Origin: Caballeronia terrestris | GTDB lineage: Bacteria; Pseudomonadota; Gammaproteobacteria; Burkholderiales; Burkholderiaceae | DNA: 35,037 nt | NCBI RefSeq assembly: GCF_001544515.1 | Contig: NZ_FCOL02000052.1 | Coordinates: 1-35,037 of the forward strand | Direction of reading: 5' to 3' | Shown here: in pieces, positions 32,607 to 35,037 of the stretch | Layout of the letters: every line of letters starts with the position of its first letter | Position numbering within the stretch: position 1 is the stretch's first letter | The notes under the pieces: model-generated | The model's input: the letters and a program-made list of their open reading frames with translations, nothing else | Databases searched by the model: none | What the model was told of the DNA's origin: nothing | Made by a program: the position numbers and the translations under genes

Positions 32607-33290
32607 ATGAGAGCTTCCGACATCATGACGGCTTCGGTGATTACCGCGAGCCCCGACATGTCGGTGCGGCACGCCGCGGGCGCGATGGTTTTTGCTGGTA
32701 TCAGCGGCATGCCTGTGATCGACGATTCCGGCAGGTTGCTCGGTATGATCACGGAAGGTGATCTGATGCAACGAGCGGAAATCGGAACCGGCGCCAAACC
32801 GCGGGCCTGGTGGCTTGAAATGGTGGCATCGACGACCGAGCTGGCGAGCCAGTACGTGAAGGAGCACGCCAGGAAGGTCAAGGATGTGATGACCACCGAC
32901 GTCACGACGGTGACAGAATCTTGTCCGGTGGGCGACATTGCGGAGCTCCTCGAACGTCGACGAATCAAGCGCGTGCCGGTGATTCGCGACGGCAAGGTAG
33001 TTGGCATCGTGAGCCGCTCCAACCTGATTCGCGCGCTCGTGACCATGGCGCCCGAAGTGCCCGCGTTGGCAGAGAACGGCGACCATGCGATTCGTGAAGA
33101 CGTTCTCGCCGCCATGGCGGGGCAGCCCTGGGCGATCGCGCGAGAGAACGTCATTGTCGAGAACGGGGTCGTGCATCTTTGGGGGCCGGTCGTCGGGGCA
33201 GAAGAAGGCAACGCCATTCGCGTGGCTGCGGAGAACGCGCCGGGCGTCAAAGACGTCATCGCGCACTTCGGGCGCCCGCCGATCGATTAG
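32607..33290 (+). CDS. CBS-pair protein with C-terminal BON domain
   Basis: 227 residues. First CBS motif at about 1–60 (SDIMTASVITASPDMSVRHA, then ISGMPVIDDSGRLLGMITEG), second at about 90–150 (VKDVMTTDVTTVTESCPVGD, IKRVPVIRDGKVVGIVSRSN), and a BON domain at about 155–224 (NVIVENGVVHLWGPVVGAEE, VAAENAPGVKDVIAHFGRPP). CBS pairs bind adenine nucleotides and act as energy sensors; BON domains bind phospholipids or act as small interaction modules. AAGGAG lies seven bases before the ATG. With the following universal stress protein it forms a typical stress or low-oxygen pair; the target is unknown. Cytoplasmic. Confidence 0.92.
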   Translation: MRASDIMTASVITASPDMSVRHAAGAMVFAGISGMPVIDDSGRLLGMITEGDLMQRAEIGTGAKPRAWWLEMVASTTELASQYVKEHARKVKDVMTTDVTTVTESCPVGDIAELLERRRIKRVPVIRDGKVVGIVSRSNLIRALVTMAPEVPALAENGDHAIREDVLAAMAGQPWAIARENVIVENGVVHLWGPVVGAEEGNAIRVAAENAPGVKDVIAHFGRPPID

Positions 33291-33392
33291 TCACTGGCCC
33301 ATTGCATGCTCGTCGTAAGGTCTGGCGCCGCGCTATGCGGGCGTTAACCCGCGGGAAGTGTGTCGGGCGGGCTACCTGCCGGGAGGTAATCC

Positions 33393-34376
33393 ATGGAAGA
33401 AACCGAAGACACTGCGCCGCAACCTGGCGGGTTCAGGCGCATTCTTCTTTGCCTAGATTCTCATGAGGCTTCAGGGTGCGCCTGTGCGTTCGTGCGACGT
33501 CTCGCGAGGCCCGACTCCGAGATTACGATTGCCGCCGTGGCGCCGGACCCTCACCTAATCGCGACCCACGCGGCGCTCACCAACGTTGATGTTTACCGCG
33601 CGCAGAGGGAATTGCTGGAAGAGGCGGAGCGCGCTATCGAGAAAGCGAGCAGTGCGCTCGCAAAAAGATCTGTTGCTGTGCGCACCCACGTGTTCGATCT
33701 CGTGAAGGATGGGGGCGATGTCGCACGTGCGCTAACCAGGAGAGCACAAGAAGATAGCACGGATCTGATGATTGTCGTAGTCCGACAACACCACGGCCTC
33801 GTGAGGTGGTTCGACTCGTCGGTGGTAGACGCGCTCAGCCGTCTGAGTCCGTGCGCAATGGTCGTCGTGCCAGCTGGGTATGAAGATGCGCCCGACGCTG
33901 GATTCCAGCGCATTCTGTTCGCGATCGACGGCAGTCCTACGTCGTTCGCGGCGTTGCGCACGGGCGTGATGCTCGCGACCCCCGCGACGCAAATTCGCGT
34001 GGTCTATGTGGTGAACCGCGCGATTTGCGACGGGAGCGCAACATGCATGGCACACCTTCAGGACGCCTTCGTCAAGGAGGGTGAGCGGGCGATCGCGGCG
34101 GCTGACGGACAACTCCAGACCCTGCAGGACGTCATGCACCTGCAGGTCTCGGCTGACCTGATCAGTACCGACACCGCCGGCGATGACATATCGAGCGCGT
34201 TGTTGCGCGACGCAGAAAGCTGGAATGCCGATTTGCTTGTAATGGGAACGCACGGCAGGCGCGGGGGTCCACGTTCATACTTGGGCAGTGTTCCCAACCA
34301 GGTGGCGAGCCTCGCAAAGATCCGGTTGATGCTCGTTCGCGAACGGCATGGCGAACCCGTGACGGATGCGGTATGA
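33393..34376 (+). CDS. Tandem universal stress protein (two UspA domains)
   Basis: 327 residues with two Usp domains, about 14–160 and 167–317. The second has the ATP-binding signature GTHGRRGGPRSYLGS (G-x2-G-x9-G-S); the first (FRRILLCLDSHEASGCACAF, ending CAMVVVP) has lost it, so only the second is expected to bind nucleotide. Each begins with the RILFAIDGS-type strand. GGAGG lies seven bases before the ATG at 33393. Such tandem proteins are common in the stress or low-oxygen gene sets of Burkholderiaceae and are probably co-expressed here with the CBS-BON gene 100 bases upstream. A perfect hairpin follows the stop. Confidence 0.92.
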   Translation: MEETEDTAPQPGGFRRILLCLDSHEASGCACAFVRRLARPDSEITIAAVAPDPHLIATHAALTNVDVYRAQRELLEEAERAIEKASSALAKRSVAVRTHVFDLVKDGGDVARALTRRAQEDSTDLMIVVVRQHHGLVRWFDSSVVDALSRLSPCAMVVVPAGYEDAPDAGFQRILFAIDGSPTSFAALRTGVMLATPATQIRVVYVVNRAICDGSATCMAHLQDAFVKEGERAIAAADGQLQTLQDVMHLQVSADLISTDTAGDDISSALLRDAESWNADLLVMGTHGRRGGPRSYLGSVPNQVASLAKIRLMLVRERHGEPVTDAV

Positions 34377-34378
34377 GT

Positions 34379-34399
34379 CGCGGCGAGTGTCTCGCCGCG
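34379..34399 (+). terminator. Hairpin after the universal stress protein gene
   Basis: CGCGGCGAG-TGT-CTCGCCGCG, a perfect 9-base GC stem starting two bases past the stop. No T run follows, so termination strength is uncertain, but the position supports a transcript end. Confidence 0.5.
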
Positions 34400-34403
34400 C
34401 ATG

Positions 34404-34586
34404 TTACGAAGCGGTTCTAAGTCCGCCTCCGTGGTCTTCGGAAACGTAACCAAAGGCACTATGCAAAAGACTGCCGCTTTCTCCCGCGTTCTTGAATAGG
34501 TTGAGGGTGTCCGTATATTCGTCGGCCCGAGCAGCAGAAATAGGCAACATCAGCAGGACCGTGAGCGTCAATAACAGACGTTTGAC
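34404..34586 (-). pseudogene. SYLF/Ysc84-like lipid-binding protein, N-terminal remnant
   Basis: VKRLLLTLTVLLMLPISAAR is a signal peptide, followed by DEYTDTLNLFKNAGESGSLL and HSAFGY, the first helix of exported SYLF-domain (Ysc84-like) proteins. After SAFGY the family sequence ends and the frame stops at 34404. The expected ATG before the first lysine is replaced by GTC at the edge of a palindrome, so the front is also cut. The longer open frame extending to 34748 is not part of this gene. Confidence 0.6.
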
Positions 34587-34594
34587 GTCAAACG
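34579..34594. repeat. Perfect 16-base palindrome at a gene junction
   Basis: CGTTTGACGTCAAACG, loop-less and perfect, lies exactly where the SYLF remnant meets a different minus-strand segment. It could be an operator or the trace of a recombination event. Confidence 0.4.
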
Positions 34595-34758
34595 CTAGAA
34601 TCGGTTCGCCTCGCCGGGTTGATGTCGCGGCGACCGGGGCTGCGCAGTGACGGATCGGCCGGCACGATCCGGCCGGTGACGAGCCAGTCGAGAAGAAACG
34701 GCTTGAGGCGCTGTGGACGCTTGCGCGAGGAAAATATCGGCACTTCAATGATGGTCAT
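34588..34758 (-). pseudogene. Possible tyrosine-recombinase fragment
   Basis: 56-codon minus-strand ORF from the ATG at 34758 containing RLKPFLLDWLVTGRIVPADP and SLRSPGR. DWLVTG-(Q/R)-(V/I)-VP-x-x-P and the following S-x-R-x-P recall the end of the N-terminal core-binding domain of some Xer/phage-type integrases (NPA-S-V-R-G-P). No catalytic domain follows: the frame ends at the SYLF remnant. The identification rests on one short motif and is tentative. Confidence 0.35.
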
Positions 34759-34858
34759 CTTCCAACTGATGGCTGATAGCCAGCACCGTGACCGTATCGC
34801 TGTCCGCTGTGGCAGCGCCTTTCTCGACGATGTTCATATGGCTCGTATCAACTGACAT
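34745..34858 (-). CDS. Possible 37-residue protein, unknown
   Basis: Minus-strand ORF MSVDTSHMNIVEKGAATADS ending LEDDHH, preceded by GGGGAGA ten bases upstream of the ATG at 34858. It overlaps the start of the possible recombinase fragment. It could be the front of a truncated gene. No family is recognised. Confidence 0.25.
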   Translation of the reverse strand: MSVDTSHMNIVEKGAATADSDTVTVLAISHQLEDDHH

Positions 34859-34869
34859 GATGTGTCTCC

Positions 34870-34896
34870 CCAAAAAGAGCCGAGAATCGCTTTCGG
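34870..34896 (-). terminator. Weak terminator- or attenuator-like hairpin
   Basis: On the minus strand AGCCGA-AAGCGATTC-TCGGCT is followed by CTTTTT. The 6-base stem is short. It lies directly ahead of the 37-codon ORF, so it could end an upstream transcript or attenuate that ORF. The remaining bases to 35037 show nothing. Confidence 0.3.
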
Positions 34897-35037
34897 CTTG
34901 TTCTGGGCTCACGCAAAATGTTCCGTTCGCGCGAAGCAGCCGGCTCATCGATCAACAAATGAGCTATCGTTGAATCTGGTGTATGCGGCGTAGGGAAGCA
35001 GGAGAAGGCGGTGGCGATTGAAGGAGAATGTTGCTTA

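Noticed and set aside
34587..34748. N-terminal extension of the SYLF remnant
   Set aside because: The added residues are Ser/Arg-rich without signal character; the recognisable signal peptide begins at the palindrome, and the same DNA has a better candidate frame.
1..35037. CRISPR array, tRNA or rRNA genes
   Set aside because: No regularly spaced short repeats and no cloverleaf or rRNA-like sequence were seen by eye; a tRNAscan or CRISPR search could not be run.

Overview
The window reads as an accessory, insertion-sequence-scarred stretch of a high-GC betaproteobacterial genome, most likely Burkholderiaceae (Burkholderia/Paraburkholderia/Caballeronia). This rests on the GC-rich codon use, a DUF4148-type small exported protein, a periplasmic aldehyde oxidoreductase (paoABC) and a phosphoketolase–glycogen phosphorylase–universal stress protein neighbourhood. 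Species assignment is inference from gene content only.

Left part (about 0.4–5 kb): mostly a graveyard of one redox/efflux gene set. Minus-strand remnants of a RibD-C/dihydrofolate-reductase-like protein, a cyclophilin-like lipoprotein, an MFS exporter C-terminus fused by deletion to a Tat-exported aldo/keto reductase, a plus-strand LysR remnant and a second, heavily deleted cyclophilin-like gene surround three apparently intact minus-strand genes: two small cupins and a carboxymuconolactone-decarboxylase-like protein. From 5.2 to 11.4 kb an intact counterpart follows: paoCBA (minus), a divergent NepI-like MFS exporter and a convergent LysR regulator. The MFS and LysR genes are paralogous to the decayed pieces at the left. 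A second MFS gene (11.6–12.8 kb) and a small exported protein complete the block.

Middle part (14–17.3 kb): a methyltransferase, a MerR-family heavy-metal sensor and a divergent Zn/Cd/Pb P1B-type ATPase. A textbook MerR operator (19-bp spacer) lies between regulator and ATPase, and a 10-codon leader ORF overlaps the ATPase start codon.

IS-rich zone (17.9–22 kb): remnants of IS21 (istA plus terminal repeats), IS110 and IS66 surround an intact RES/Xre toxin–antitoxin pair whose -10 box sits between two GGC-N5-GCC elements. Next to the IS66 scar is an unusual 206-residue ORF joining the N-terminus of a two-partner-secretion (FHA/CdiA-like) exoprotein to the C-terminal part of a papain-like cysteine protease fold.

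Right part (22.5–35 kb): small envelope proteins (a BamE/SmpA-like lipoprotein, a DUF4148 protein, a membrane protein, a surface-antigen-like protein), then a carbon-storage/energy block: phosphoketolase (one frameshift in a G run), glycogen phosphorylase and a truncated glycogen debranching enzyme. A CBS-BON protein and a tandem universal stress protein follow; such combinations are typical of low-oxygen or stationary-phase gene sets in this family. The window ends in further scars: a SYLF-domain N-terminus fused to a possible tyrosine-recombinase piece.

Many of the broken genes differ from an open frame by single-base indels, while others carry real internal deletions. Decay is therefore genuine in part, but some single-base lesions, especially the one in the phosphoketolase, could be sequencing errors. 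No tRNA, rRNA or CRISPR array was seen.
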